Shown here one piece after another: positions 13,272-22,850 of a stretch of 64,000 nucleotides of DNA. Location of the stretch: positions 1 through 64,000 of the forward strand of contig NZ_CANBCC010000007.1 in the NCBI RefSeq assembly GCF_947366995.1, given 5' to 3'. A program made the position numbers and the translations under genes. Under the pieces are notes generated by a model that worked only from the letters and a program-made list of their open reading frames with translations, did not search any database and was not told where the DNA came from. Position 1 is the first letter of the stretch. The number at the start of each line of letters is the position of its first letter. This stretch comes from an uncultured Aquabacterium sp. GTDB lineage: Bacteria > Pseudomonadota > Gammaproteobacteria > Burkholderiales > Burkholderiaceae_C.

Positions 13272-14471
13272 ATGGCCTCGTTGTTCGCTTCCGTTGAAAT
13301 GGCTCCCCGTGACCCCATCCTGGGCCTCAACGAACAATTCAATGCCGACACCAACCCCAACAAGGTGAACCTGGGCGTGGGCGTCTACACGGACGATCAG
13401 GGCAAGCTGCCCCTGCTGAAGTGCGTGGCCGCTGCTGAAAAGCAGATGTCCGAGACCCTGAAGCCCCGTGGCTACCTGCCCATCGACGGCATTGCCGCCT
13501 ACGACAAGGCCGTGCAAGGCCTGGTCTTCGGTGCCGAGCACCCCGCCGTCAAGGGCGGCCGTATCGCCACGGCCCAGGCCATCGGCGGCACGGGCGGCCT
13601 GAAGCTGGGCGCCGACTTCCTCAAGCGCCTGCAACCCAATGCCACCGTCCTGATCTCGGACCCGAGCTGGGAAAACCACCGCGCCCTGTTCGAATCGGCC
13701 GGCTTCCCGGTTGACACCTACCCGTACTACGACGCAGCCAACCGCGGCATCAACTTCGAAGGCATGCTGGCCAAGCTGAAGGCTTCGCCCGCCGGCACCA
13801 TCGTCGTGCTGCACGCCTGCTGCCACAACCCGACCGGCTACGACCTGACCGACGCCCAGTGGGACGAAGTCATCAACGTGGTCAAGGCCCAGGGCCTGGT
13901 CGCCTTCCTCGACATGGCCTACCAGGGCTTCGGCAACGGCATCGCCGAAGACGGCGCCGTGGTCCTGAAGTTCCTGGAAGCCGGCCTGAGCTTCTTCGTG
14001 TCCACCTCGTTCTCGAAGAGCTTCTCGCTGTACGGCGAGCGCGTGGGCGCCCTGAGCATCGTGAGCGAAACCGCCGAAGAGTGCGCCCGCGTGCTGAGCC
14101 AGCTCAAGCGCGTGATCCGCACCAACTACTCGAACCCGCCCACGCACGGCGCCCAGGTGGTGGCCACCGTGCTGAGCACGCCCGAGCTGCGCGCCATGTG
14201 GGAAGACGAGCTGGCCGGCATGCGCGACCGCATCAAGCTGATGCGCACCGCCCTGGTCAACGAACTGACCGCCGCTGGCGTGCAGGGCGACCTGAGCTAC
14301 ATCACCCGCCAGAAGGGCATGTTCAGCTACTCCGGCCTGAACGCCGCCCAGATGCAGCGCCTGCGTTCCGAATTCGGCATCTACGGTGTCGATTCGGGCC
14401 GCATCTGCGTGGCCGCGCTGAACACCGGCAACATCAAGGCCGTGGCCGCCGCCATCAAGGCCGTGATGTAA
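13272..14471 (+). CDS. Aromatic amino acid / aspartate aminotransferase (class I)
   Basis: MASLFASVEMAPRDPILGLNEQFNADTNPNKVNLGVGVYTDDQGKLPLL...SFSKSFSLYGERVGAL. Confidence 0.95.
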   Translation: MASLFASVEMAPRDPILGLNEQFNADTNPNKVNLGVGVYTDDQGKLPLLKCVAAAEKQMSETLKPRGYLPIDGIAAYDKAVQGLVFGAEHPAVKGGRIATAQAIGGTGGLKLGADFLKRLQPNATVLISDPSWENHRALFESAGFPVDTYPYYDAANRGINFEGMLAKLKASPAGTIVVLHACCHNPTGYDLTDAQWDEVINVVKAQGLVAFLDMAYQGFGNGIAEDGAVVLKFLEAGLSFFVSTSFSKSFSLYGERVGALSIVSETAEECARVLSQLKRVIRTNYSNPPTHGAQVVATVLSTPELRAMWEDELAGMRDRIKLMRTALVNELTAAGVQGDLSYITRQKGMFSYSGLNAAQMQRLRSEFGIYGVDSGRICVAALNTGNIKAVAAAIKAVM

Positions 14472-14516
14472 ATCGGCTAACGGGGCGGCCTGACGAGGCT
14501 GCCTTCACAGCAAGAC

Positions 14517-14546
14517 AAAGGGCTCCCGCGGGAGCCCTTTTTGTTG
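14517..14546 (+). terminator. Rho-independent terminator downstream of the aminotransferase
   Basis: AAAGGGCTCCCGCGGGAGCCCTTTTTGTT: perfect inverted repeat followed by a T tract. Confidence 0.9.
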
Positions 14547-14563
14547 GCTTGCCGAGCGCCTGC

Positions 14564-14734
14564 TCAGCAGTTGCCCTTCTTGGCCTGCCCCGGTGGGCAA
14601 TGCTGCCCCTGCCCTGCGGGCACCACGACCCCACGGGGGTCGACGACGACCGCTGCGTTCGGCGTATAGACGGCACAGCCGTTCAGGGCGACCACGGCGG
14701 CACACAGGGCGAAAACGATGCTGGCGTACTTCAT
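14564..14734 (-). CDS. Small secreted/lipoprotein-like peptide, unknown function
   Basis: MKYASIVFALCAAVVALNGCAVYTPNAAVVVDPRGVVVPAGQGQHCPPGQAKKGNC: signal peptide with LNGC lipobox. Confidence 0.75.
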   Translation of the reverse strand: MKYASIVFALCAAVVALNGCAVYTPNAAVVVDPRGVVVPAGQGQHCPPGQAKKGNC

Positions 14735-14769
14735 GACGAGAGGCGATGGGGGGCTGCGATCGCCGGATT

Positions 14770-15183
14770 CTAAAGCGATGCATCTTTTCTGTCCGGGCGG
14801 CTTTCTGCCCGGTAGGCCTGCCGCTCGAAGGGGTTGTCGAGGTACATGCGCCGGCCACGCAGCCACTGCCACAGGCTGGCCAGCACATAGGCCGGCAGGA
14901 AGAACGGCCCCCACACCTCGGCCTGGCGCACGTGAACATGCTCGTGGCGGCGCACGCGGCGCAGTTCGGCGGCACTGACGCCCAGGATGACGTGGCCCAG
15001 CGTGATCGCGCTGAAGCTGAACGGCGCCGGCGCGCGGGCCACAAAACGCCCGAGCCGGCCACCATGCACCTCACAAGCGCCCTGCACCCATTGCACGCGG
15101 GCGCCAAACGCCACGCAGACAAGCGCCACCACCGCGCCCACCAGGGTGGTCGGCAGGGCCCAGAGGTAGGCAAGCAGGCGCAT
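14770..15183 (-). CDS. Membrane protein of unknown function
   Basis: MRLLAYLWALPTTLVGAVVALVCVAFGARVQW...RHEHVHVRQAEVWGPFFLPAYVLASLWQWLRG; contains an HEHVH motif. Confidence 0.7.
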   Translation of the reverse strand: MRLLAYLWALPTTLVGAVVALVCVAFGARVQWVQGACEVHGGRLGRFVARAPAPFSFSAITLGHVILGVSAAELRRVRRHEHVHVRQAEVWGPFFLPAYVLASLWQWLRGRRMYLDNPFERQAYRAESRPDRKDASL

Positions 15184-15188
15184 GGGGC

Positions 15189-15710
15189 TCAGGCGGCGGG
15201 CAGACTCCGCCAGCGAAAGAAAGCCACGATGTACCCCAGCAAGCCCAGCCCCAGGGGAAACAACCCCACCCACGGGTAGACGGCGGCGTTGGCCGAGGCG
15301 ATGTCGGTGGCCAGCGCGCGGCGGGCATGCCCGTCCACCACCATGCCGTAGGCCCGCACCGGCAGCTCGGCGCCAGGCTCGCCCTCGGGCTGCAGCACGT
15401 AGAAGGACAGCGCCGTCTGCCCGGGCCGCCAGGAAGCGGCCTGCTCGGCGGCGCCCAGGTGGTTCAGCTCGAAGGTGCGTGCGTCGTTCGCGACGCGGAA
15501 CTGAACCCAGTCGCCACGCCGTCCTGCGCTGGTGGCGGTGATTTCATGCAAGGTGCCGCCCACCGCGCGATAGGCCCTGGCTTCATCCGGCAGAGGCTGG
15601 GGCGGCCGCGCCAGAAAGAGCAAGCCCATGCCGAAGATGAGCGTGCAGATGACGAGGAAGAAGACCAGATCGCGGCGGGTACGGAGTTGGAACATGGCTT
15701 GGTGGGACAA
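15189..15710 (-). CDS. Membrane protein of unknown function (DUF3592-like layout)
   Basis: N- and C-terminal TM segments flanking an extracytoplasmic beta-rich region. Confidence 0.65.
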   Translation of the reverse strand: MSHQAMFQLRTRRDLVFFLVICTLIFGMGLLFLARPPQPLPDEARAYRAVGGTLHEITATSAGRRGDWVQFRVANDARTFELNHLGAAEQAASWRPGQTALSFYVLQPEGEPGAELPVRAYGMVVDGHARRALATDIASANAAVYPWVGLFPLGLGLLGYIVAFFRWRSLPAA

Positions 15711-15731
15711 CCCGGCCCAAGCATAGCCGGA

Positions 15732-16787
15732 TCACCGCCACCCAAGCGCAGGACGGCGACCGCGTTGCCTGCGCACCATGGCCGCCACGCACGCCAGCCC
15801 GCTGATCACAAGGGCCGTGCTGGCGGGTTCGGGCACCGGCACAACGCCATTGGGCCCCAGCACGTTGCCCACCGCGTCGGTGCCGGTGAAGTCGGTCACG
15901 CGGCCGCCCTGCCAATAGGCCTCGATGCCTGTCAGTGCCGCCGTCTGGCTGAAGTCCGACGTGATCGATGCACCCAGGCAGCACGGATACACGTCGGTGA
16001 ACAGTGCCACCTCCACTTCGAAGGGCACGCCCCACTGCATCGCGAAATTGGCGGTGGTGGTGACCTCTGCTGAGCCAGAGAACGCGCCCGGTGCAGTCAC
16101 GAAACCGCCCGGCAGGCCGGTGCTACCGCCGCGCAGGTAAGGCTCGCCGTCGTTCACCACCGTGCCCATGAAGGCATTCCAGGTGCCGGCCGGCGAGCCA
16201 TTGACCCGGATGCCAAGGCGCACGTCGCCCTGCTGCGTATAGGGCGCGTTGGGCAGGCTGCCCATCAGGCCTTCGACCAGAAAGCGGAAGTTGACCTGCC
16301 CGGGCGAGCCGGTTGCAATGCCACTGCTCATCAACGTCACAGGCACGCTGAAGCGGGCAAAGGCAGATGACTGGTGGTAGGTGAAGGCCGATGTGCTGCC
16401 CGTCATGGTGCCCTCGGCCACTGCGCCGAGGTTCCAGTACCCCGCCCTGGCCATGGCGCTGCCGGTGTAGCTGCCCCCGCTGACCGACCCCGCCGCAGTC
16501 TGCGTGGCGGTGAGCGGGCCCGCAGTGCCCGTCTGGTTCTGGATGCCGCCCTGAAGGTTGCAGCCCGCAAAGCCCTCCGTCGGCATCCTGAGGCCGGCAA
16601 ACCAGCCGTCGCCGATGGTGGGGCCGCTGGTGGCGCAGGCGAAGGGGCCGGTGCCCTGCGCCACGCCGGCTACGGCCCCGGCGTAGGCTTGCAGCGCCTG
16701 AGCGGAGGCCGCGCCGGAGGCGAGCACCCATGCGACCCCCACGATGAGGCCCGGCAAAAGGTTGACGCTGGAGAATGCTCTTGTCAT
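15732..16787 (-). CDS. PEP-CTERM sorting domain protein
   Basis: N-terminal signal peptide; C-terminus VPVPEPASTALVISGLACVAAMVRRQRGRR. Confidence 0.85.
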   Translation of the reverse strand: MTRAFSSVNLLPGLIVGVAWVLASGAASAQALQAYAGAVAGVAQGTGPFACATSGPTIGDGWFAGLRMPTEGFAGCNLQGGIQNQTGTAGPLTATQTAAGSVSGGSYTGSAMARAGYWNLGAVAEGTMTGSTSAFTYHQSSAFARFSVPVTLMSSGIATGSPGQVNFRFLVEGLMGSLPNAPYTQQGDVRLGIRVNGSPAGTWNAFMGTVVNDGEPYLRGGSTGLPGGFVTAPGAFSGSAEVTTTANFAMQWGVPFEVEVALFTDVYPCCLGASITSDFSQTAALTGIEAYWQGGRVTDFTGTDAVGNVLGPNGVVPVPEPASTALVISGLACVAAMVRRQRGRRPALGWR

Positions 16788-16940
16788 CGCGTGCCCCTCG
16801 GCCGCCGGGATGGCGGCCCCTGCCGATCAAGTTTAGGAAGCGGGCGGGCGGGCGATATCCCTAGGCGTAGGGGCGCACATCGGAACGGCGCTTGCCCTGC
16901 GTTCCCAGCCCCGGCGCAGATCGGCAGTGGGGGGTGGCGA

Positions 16941-18010
<1,070 letters not shown>

Positions 18011-18023
18011 TGAACGGACGGCT

Positions 18024-18380
18024 TCAGCTGAGCACGACCAGCGCGATGCCCACAGCAGCAGGCATGCCCTGAATGAAGAGAATCTTGCGACTGGCCGTCA
18101 GGGCGCCGTAGATGCCTGCAATCAGAACGCAGCCGAGGAAGAACAGCTTCACCGGCGTGCCTGCGCTACCCAGCGCAATGCCCCAGACCAGCCCAGCGGC
18201 CAGAAACCCGTTGTACAGCCCCTGGTTGGCAGCAAGCACCTTGGTGGCCTCCGCTTGCTCCGCACTGAGCCCGAAAGCCTTGCGGCCCGCCGGTTTTGTC
18301 CACAAGAACATTTCCAGCACGAGAAAGTAGAAATGGAGCAGCGCCACAAGCGCCGTCACGATGTTGGCTGCCATGGTCAT
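18024..18380 (-). CDS. DUF1304 family membrane protein
   Basis: ALLHFYFLVLEMFLWTKPAGRKAFGLS...ANQGLYNGFLAAGLVWG. Confidence 0.85.
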   Translation of the reverse strand: MTMAANIVTALVALLHFYFLVLEMFLWTKPAGRKAFGLSAEQAEATKVLAANQGLYNGFLAAGLVWGIALGSAGTPVKLFFLGCVLIAGIYGALTASRKILFIQGMPAAVGIALVVLS

Positions 18381-18453
18381 GGTCGGTCATCCCTGATGGA
18401 ATCTGGCACCGGGTCAGGCCCCGGCGCATTGGCACGGTGATGAAGAACCGGCT

Positions 18454-18990
18454 TCATGGCTGGTTCGGAATGAGGACGATGAGGTCGGTGGCGCCCACAT
18501 CGATGCCCAGTTGCGAAAACAGCGTGGTCACCTGCCCCCGATGATGGGTCTGGTGATTAAAGAAGTGCAACAGCACCTCACCCAAGCGCTTCTTGCTCTG
18601 GATGCCCTTGGTCGAGGTGTATTCAAACGGCGCGTCCAGATCCTCTTGCGAGAGCGCCTTGCTCAGGTTGACGATCACGTCATCCAGGGATGCCCGCAGG
18701 TCTGTCAACGCGGCAAAGTCAGCGCAGATCGGTTGATCGAGCGCCGTGGGCTCGGGCATGTCTTGCAAGGGCGCCAGGGACGCAAGGCCGGGGAGGCGAA
18801 GGGCCATGCGCTTGAGCCACAGGATGTCAGCCACTGCGATGTGATTGAGGGTTCCCAGGATGGACCCGAAGAAGGCGCCGCGATCCTGTGCCAGTTGCTC
18901 ATCGGACAGAACGGACGCCGCGGTGTACAGCTTCCGGTTCATCCATTGGTTATAGGCAGCCAGGTGAATGAAGTGGGATGTCCAGGTCAT
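18454..18990 (-). CDS. DinB family protein
   Basis: AAYNQWMNRKLYTAASVLSDEQLAQDRGAFFGSILGTLNHIAVADILWLKR...LLHFFNHQTHHRGQVTTLFSQLGID: DinB metal-binding His pattern. Confidence 0.9.
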   Translation of the reverse strand: MTWTSHFIHLAAYNQWMNRKLYTAASVLSDEQLAQDRGAFFGSILGTLNHIAVADILWLKRMALRLPGLASLAPLQDMPEPTALDQPICADFAALTDLRASLDDVIVNLSKALSQEDLDAPFEYTSTKGIQSKKRLGEVLLHFFNHQTHHRGQVTTLFSQLGIDVGATDLIVLIPNQP

Positions 18991-19025
18991 GGTGGGATGG
19001 GAAAGGCGCGCTGGCCCGGAGGCGA

Positions 19026-19337
19026 TCAGACGCTGCCCTCGCGCTCGATGACCAGAACGTGAGCCGCGCCGACGGGGTGGGCCACGTGTTCACAGCCCGT
19101 TGAAGCATAAAAGACATCGCCGGTCTTGAGTCGGGCAACCTGCTCTGTGCCCGCGTTGCGGTGGTGCATGTCGACCTCACCAGACAGCACGACGAACACC
19201 TCTTCCCCATCGTTGACATGCCACTTGTACGGCTGGTCTGTCCAGTGCAGCCGCACCGTGGTGCCCTGGATGTTGGCGATGTCGAGCGCCTGCCAGGCGC
19301 GTTCCGGCAGGAAGTCCTTGGGGCGGATGACTTGCAT
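19026..19337 (-). CDS. Small cupin-domain protein
   Basis: HWTDQPYKWHVNDGEEVFVVLSGEVDMHHR...GDVFYASTGCEHVAHPVG: cupin motifs 1 and 2. Confidence 0.85.
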   Translation of the reverse strand: MQVIRPKDFLPERAWQALDIANIQGTTVRLHWTDQPYKWHVNDGEEVFVVLSGEVDMHHRNAGTEQVARLKTGDVFYASTGCEHVAHPVGAAHVLVIEREGSV

Positions 19338-19340
19338 GGA

Positions 19341-19778
19341 TCAGTATCGCGGCTCAAAAGTTTCCCACCCGTATGCCTCGTCTCGCATCGGGGCGGCCAG
19401 CCATCCACAAACCGCGCCAGCGACCAGGGGAATGACGTAGAAGACCGGCGATCGGGGCAGTGGTGCTCCGGATACAGCCATTGAGAACATCGTCAGTGCG
19501 GCGACACCAGACACGCATCCGAGCAGCGCGCCGAACTCATTGATGCCAAGGCCCTTCAGGAAGGCTCTTGCGTTCCACATGAGCACGTAAATGACACCGC
19601 CCAAGGCTGCCGGAACGATCCCGATGCCATAACCGAACGCCAGCATAAGACCGATGGCGGTGGGCTGTGGAATGACACCGGTGCCGGAAAGCAAGAAGAC
19701 CAGCGTGCCAATGCCCGGGCCAACGAGTGCGAACAGGACCACGGGCACGAGGTATGGCTTTATTCGCATGGTTGTCAT
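19341..19778 (-). CDS. Multi-TM membrane protein immediately downstream of attC1 (cassette-like start)
   Basis: MTTMRIKPYLVPVVLFALVGPGIGTLVFLLSG...; the ATG lies just after the attC1 insertion point on the minus strand. Confidence 0.7.
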   Translation of the reverse strand: MTTMRIKPYLVPVVLFALVGPGIGTLVFLLSGTGVIPQPTAIGLMLAFGYGIGIVPAALGGVIYVLMWNARAFLKGLGINEFGALLGCVSGVAALTMFSMAVSGAPLPRSPVFYVIPLVAGAVCGWLAAPMRDEAYGWETFEPRY

Positions 19779-19795
19779 TTCGAAGAGAGAGAAGA

Positions 19796-19912
19796 ATCTA
19801 ACACCCAGGTTAACCGGCGCCGGAGCGCGAAGCGCGCAGGGCACCAACACTGGCCATAAAAATGGCGAAGCCATGGCCAGTGTTGGCGTCCGCGTTGAAC
19901 CGTCAGTTAGCC
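19796..19912 (-). repeat. attC-like integron recombination site 1 (117 bp)
   Basis: Minus strand begins GGCTAAC (R'') and ends GTTAGAT (R'); long imperfect inverted repeat with internal CCAACACTGGCCAT...ATGGCCAGTGTTGG stem. Confidence 0.85.
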
Positions 19913-19931
19913 CATTCTCGAATAGAGAAAA

Positions 19932-20966
19932 CTATGCTCGCGGAATTGAGAGTATGAACCGATTTCTGGCGTAATCGGGGTCCCGCAACTTTGGAATTCC
20001 AGCAATCACCGATAGCCGTCCGCCGTTTATACTGGCCAGTTGCCTTGCAATGTATAAGCCAATGCCTGACCCTTGTAGTCCGTCTCGCACGGACCTGAAC
20101 CCGGAGTACCCTTCATAAAATATCTTTTCGGATTCGTCTTGATTTATTGCGAGGCTCTCCATTTCAAATATTATTTCTATGGAGTCCGGGGATGTTGATG
20201 TACTCACCGAAAATGCTCCGCCCTGGCGAATATATTTGGCAGAGTTTTCCGCAATGTGATAGATGCAAACATGGATTGATTCATAGTCGAAGACCGCTTT
20301 TGCCTGGGTAGCTTGAACATCCACTGTTACCCCTTTGTCTGTGAAATCCCCGAAAAACAGGTAAAAGACATTCATCAGCACCTTATGGATTGAATGACTT
20401 TCCTTCTTGATCTGGCCGACATCTCCGCTTAACTTGTTAAAGGCGGAAAATTCAGCATTCTGTGCGGCTTGATGCTTCAATATTGAAATGAAGGCCGAAG
20501 CTGCATCATCAGGGTTCCTTACTATTTCATCCTTTACATAGTCTTTTGCGCGCTTGCCATAGGAAAGCATGTTGTCCTGCCGCGCCACATAAAATATCTC
20601 CTGCATTGTCTTTGCAGTTAGACTCTTGAGGTTGTGTATAAGCCGCTTCGTGTGCGCTTCTTCTTTTTTCGCGGCAAGCATTGCTTTCTGCTCAAACTCT
20701 TCAGCGATGGCCATCAGCGTCGCGGCTTCAGTTGCAAGCATACGCTTGCTTTTTATTCGGTCTTCATCGAAGGCTAATGCAAATATGGTGTGCGAAGCGC
20801 TTTGAATTTTTGCAATTCTCGCTTGTTTTCCTGATATGTGAAATTTTGTATTGCCGCTTGAGCCGGGTATCGCCTTCTTTATCTCTGTTAGCCAATCTTC
20901 CGGTATTTCGTTGATGATCGCTTTTGGGCTCCCGTTTCTTTTGAGCCAGAAATGTGCATCTTTCAT
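19932..20966 (-). CDS. Soluble histidine-kinase-like protein (H-box plus divergent HATPase), cassette-borne
   Basis: RLIHNLKSLTAKTMQEIF (candidate H-box), HIAENSAKYIRQGGAF (N-box), IFYEGYSGFRSVRDGLQGSGIGLYIARQLASINGGRLSV (F/G2 boxes). No TM segment seen. ATGA overlap with the upstream receiver gene. Confidence 0.85.
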   Translation of the reverse strand: MKDAHFWLKRNGSPKAIINEIPEDWLTEIKKAIPGSSGNTKFHISGKQARIAKIQSASHTIFALAFDEDRIKSKRMLATEAATLMAIAEEFEQKAMLAAKKEEAHTKRLIHNLKSLTAKTMQEIFYVARQDNMLSYGKRAKDYVKDEIVRNPDDAASAFISILKHQAAQNAEFSAFNKLSGDVGQIKKESHSIHKVLMNVFYLFFGDFTDKGVTVDVQATQAKAVFDYESIHVCIYHIAENSAKYIRQGGAFSVSTSTSPDSIEIIFEMESLAINQDESEKIFYEGYSGFRSVRDGLQGSGIGLYIARQLASINGGRLSVIAGIPKLRDPDYARNRFILSIPRA

Positions 20967-21550
20967 TTCTTCAGCACTTTGAGAATTGTTTCCTCGAAGC
21001 GAATTGGTTCTGCATTTTTGGGGAGGCTGTAGTCTGCCTCTTGCAGGGCCTCATCAAATCTCTTGCCCTCTTCTTGGGCTGAGTAGATGATCACTTTCTT
21101 GTCTCTATAGCGACGCTTGATTGCAAGAGCCAAGCCGAGACCTTCATCTTTCAGCTGCATCTGACGGCCAACTCCTTGTATATCGATGAACAGGACATTG
21201 GCCGAAAGAATGTTGGGGTCATCGATTGATTGAACGTCCTTGATAAGCTTTGTTTGTAGCCACCCCATTTTCTTTAGAATTCCCACAATTTTAAAGCCTT
21301 TGTCGTCGTCAATGAACAATATGCTCGTTTCATTCTTGATGGTCGCAATGTTTGCTTGATCGACTTTCGGCTCGTCAATTAGTCCCTGGCCTACGTTTAG
21401 TGTTATGTTTTGCGTATTTGTATTTGTTGGGTGAGGAAATGAGGCGTCGGACTTGTCGTTCCGCCACTTGTAAAAGATAAATCCACCGATGGCAATGGCG
21501 CTTGCTATAAGCGAGGCAATCTTTTCGCTGTTGTCCAGATCAAAGCCCAT
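20963..21550 (-). CDS. Membrane-anchored stand-alone response-regulator receiver (REC) protein, cassette-borne
   Basis: N-terminal TM IASLIASAIAIGGFIFYKW; REC residues ILFIDDD, VLFIDIQG, KVIIYSAQ, YSLPKNAEP; no output domain. RBS-like AGGAAA before ATG. Confidence 0.82.
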   Translation of the reverse strand: MGFDLDNSEKIASLIASAIAIGGFIFYKWRNDKSDASFPHPTNTNTQNITLNVGQGLIDEPKVDQANIATIKNETSILFIDDDKGFKIVGILKKMGWLQTKLIKDVQSIDDPNILSANVLFIDIQGVGRQMQLKDEGLGLALAIKRRYRDKKVIIYSAQEEGKRFDEALQEADYSLPKNAEPIRFEETILKVLKK

Positions 21551-21593
21551 TGAGTTTCCTAATTCTTTGTTTGCGTGACGTGGCAAGGCGTGA

Positions 21594-21713
21594 GGCTAAC
21601 GCCCAAGGTAAGCGGCGCCGGAAGGAGCGCAGCGACTGAAGGGCACCAACAAGGGCCAGGACAATAGCGAAGCCATGGCCCTTGTTGGCGTCCGCTTGAC
21701 CGACCAGTTAGGC
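21594..21713 (-). repeat. attC-like integron recombination site 2 (120 bp)
   Basis: Minus strand begins GCCTAAC (R'') right after the TGA of the 21715-22614 gene and ends GTTAGCC (R'); internal CCAACAAGGGCCA...TGGCCCTTGTTGG stem. Confidence 0.87.
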
Positions 21714-21714
21714 A

Positions 21715-22614
21715 TCATTTTTTTAGCTCACGAAGGAATATTAGATTTGGGACCTTTGCCCCCGTGTCGTCGTAGCGGAAGATGACCGTTATGTCGCCGT
21801 TGATTGCTGTCTTTCCCAGCAAGTCGTGAACCTTGATGTGCGGATCAAGGTGCATTTTTGCTCGGCGGCCACTGATGCTTGGAACGACAGCAGCCCACCC
21901 TCTCTTGGTGCTATCGAGATCGATTGCGCGTATTTGAATTTCGACGTCATAGAAGTCATCGATGGCCTCTGGAGGCTCATCGTCTGGCGGGCTCGTCGGC
22001 ATGGCCCTGATTGCAGAGTTGTCGATCGTGGTCTGCGGGTCTTGGTTGAGCACGATGAATGTTTCACCCTCGCGTTTAGCGGGCCGGACGACTTTGACGG
22101 CTTCCTTGGGAAGATGCTCATTCCTCGCGAGCGTTCCTTGGATGACTGAGCGAAATTGCTCTTCGTTTACGCCAGCAATGTTTGCTCCGTTGAGGATGAA
22201 CACGTTTTGACTGCCTTGAAGCGCCTGTTTTTGCTCTTCTGGTCCTTTGAGCTTGTTAAGAAGGAGAATGCCTCCACCAGTGATCAGCGCACCAATGATT
22301 GCGCCAACTAGTTTTTTGTTGGAGATGAGTGAATCTACGCCAATGTCCTGCCGCAGCGATTGGAGGCTGTTGTCCAGCTTCTCTTGATTGCCAAAGAGAA
22401 ACTTGACAACCAAGTCTTCCCAAAGGCTGCCGGCTTTGATTTCATTGACGAATACGTTGACCTTCTGAATGTGCAAGCCTGGTTGCAGCCGTTCAAGGAC
22501 ATCAGGCGTTGCTTCGATAATTGCTTTAAGCGCAAGCAACGACTCAGCTACATCTTCAAGAGGCAGATGATTTTTGTTGCTGTAGTAAACAGACTGACCG
22601 GTGACAAGTTCCAC
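21715..22614 (-). CDS. Cassette-borne membrane protein of unknown function
   Basis: GTG start with RBS-like AAGGGAG; N-terminal HLPLEDVAESLLALKAII...VNEIKAGSLWEDLVVKFLFG; TM KKLVGAIIGALITGGGILLL; C-terminal predicted beta-rich domain. Confidence 0.8.
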   Translation of the reverse strand: MELVTGQSVYYSNKNHLPLEDVAESLLALKAIIEATPDVLERLQPGLHIQKVNVFVNEIKAGSLWEDLVVKFLFGNQEKLDNSLQSLRQDIGVDSLISNKKLVGAIIGALITGGGILLLNKLKGPEEQKQALQGSQNVFILNGANIAGVNEEQFRSVIQGTLARNEHLPKEAVKVVRPAKREGETFIVLNQDPQTTIDNSAIRAMPTSPPDDEPPEAIDDFYDVEIQIRAIDLDSTKRGWAAVVPSISGRRAKMHLDPHIKVHDLLGKTAINGDITVIFRYDDTGAKVPNLIFLRELKK

Positions 22615-22850
22615 TTAGATGCTCCCTTTTTCTTGTGATGCCTACCTGCAAACTAGGCAACCTAGCGCCCACACCCGCGTTGGCCTAAGCCAAAAGCGCA
22701 GAACTGGCCCCACCGCGCCAAACGCCTCAAACACAACAACTTGGCCACCCTCATCCCCCTTCCCTCCCCCTCTTAGCCCACCTAACCCACACCCCAACTC
22801 CCCATCCTAAAAACCGCCACCCCACCTGTCCATCACCCAAACAGCCACCC

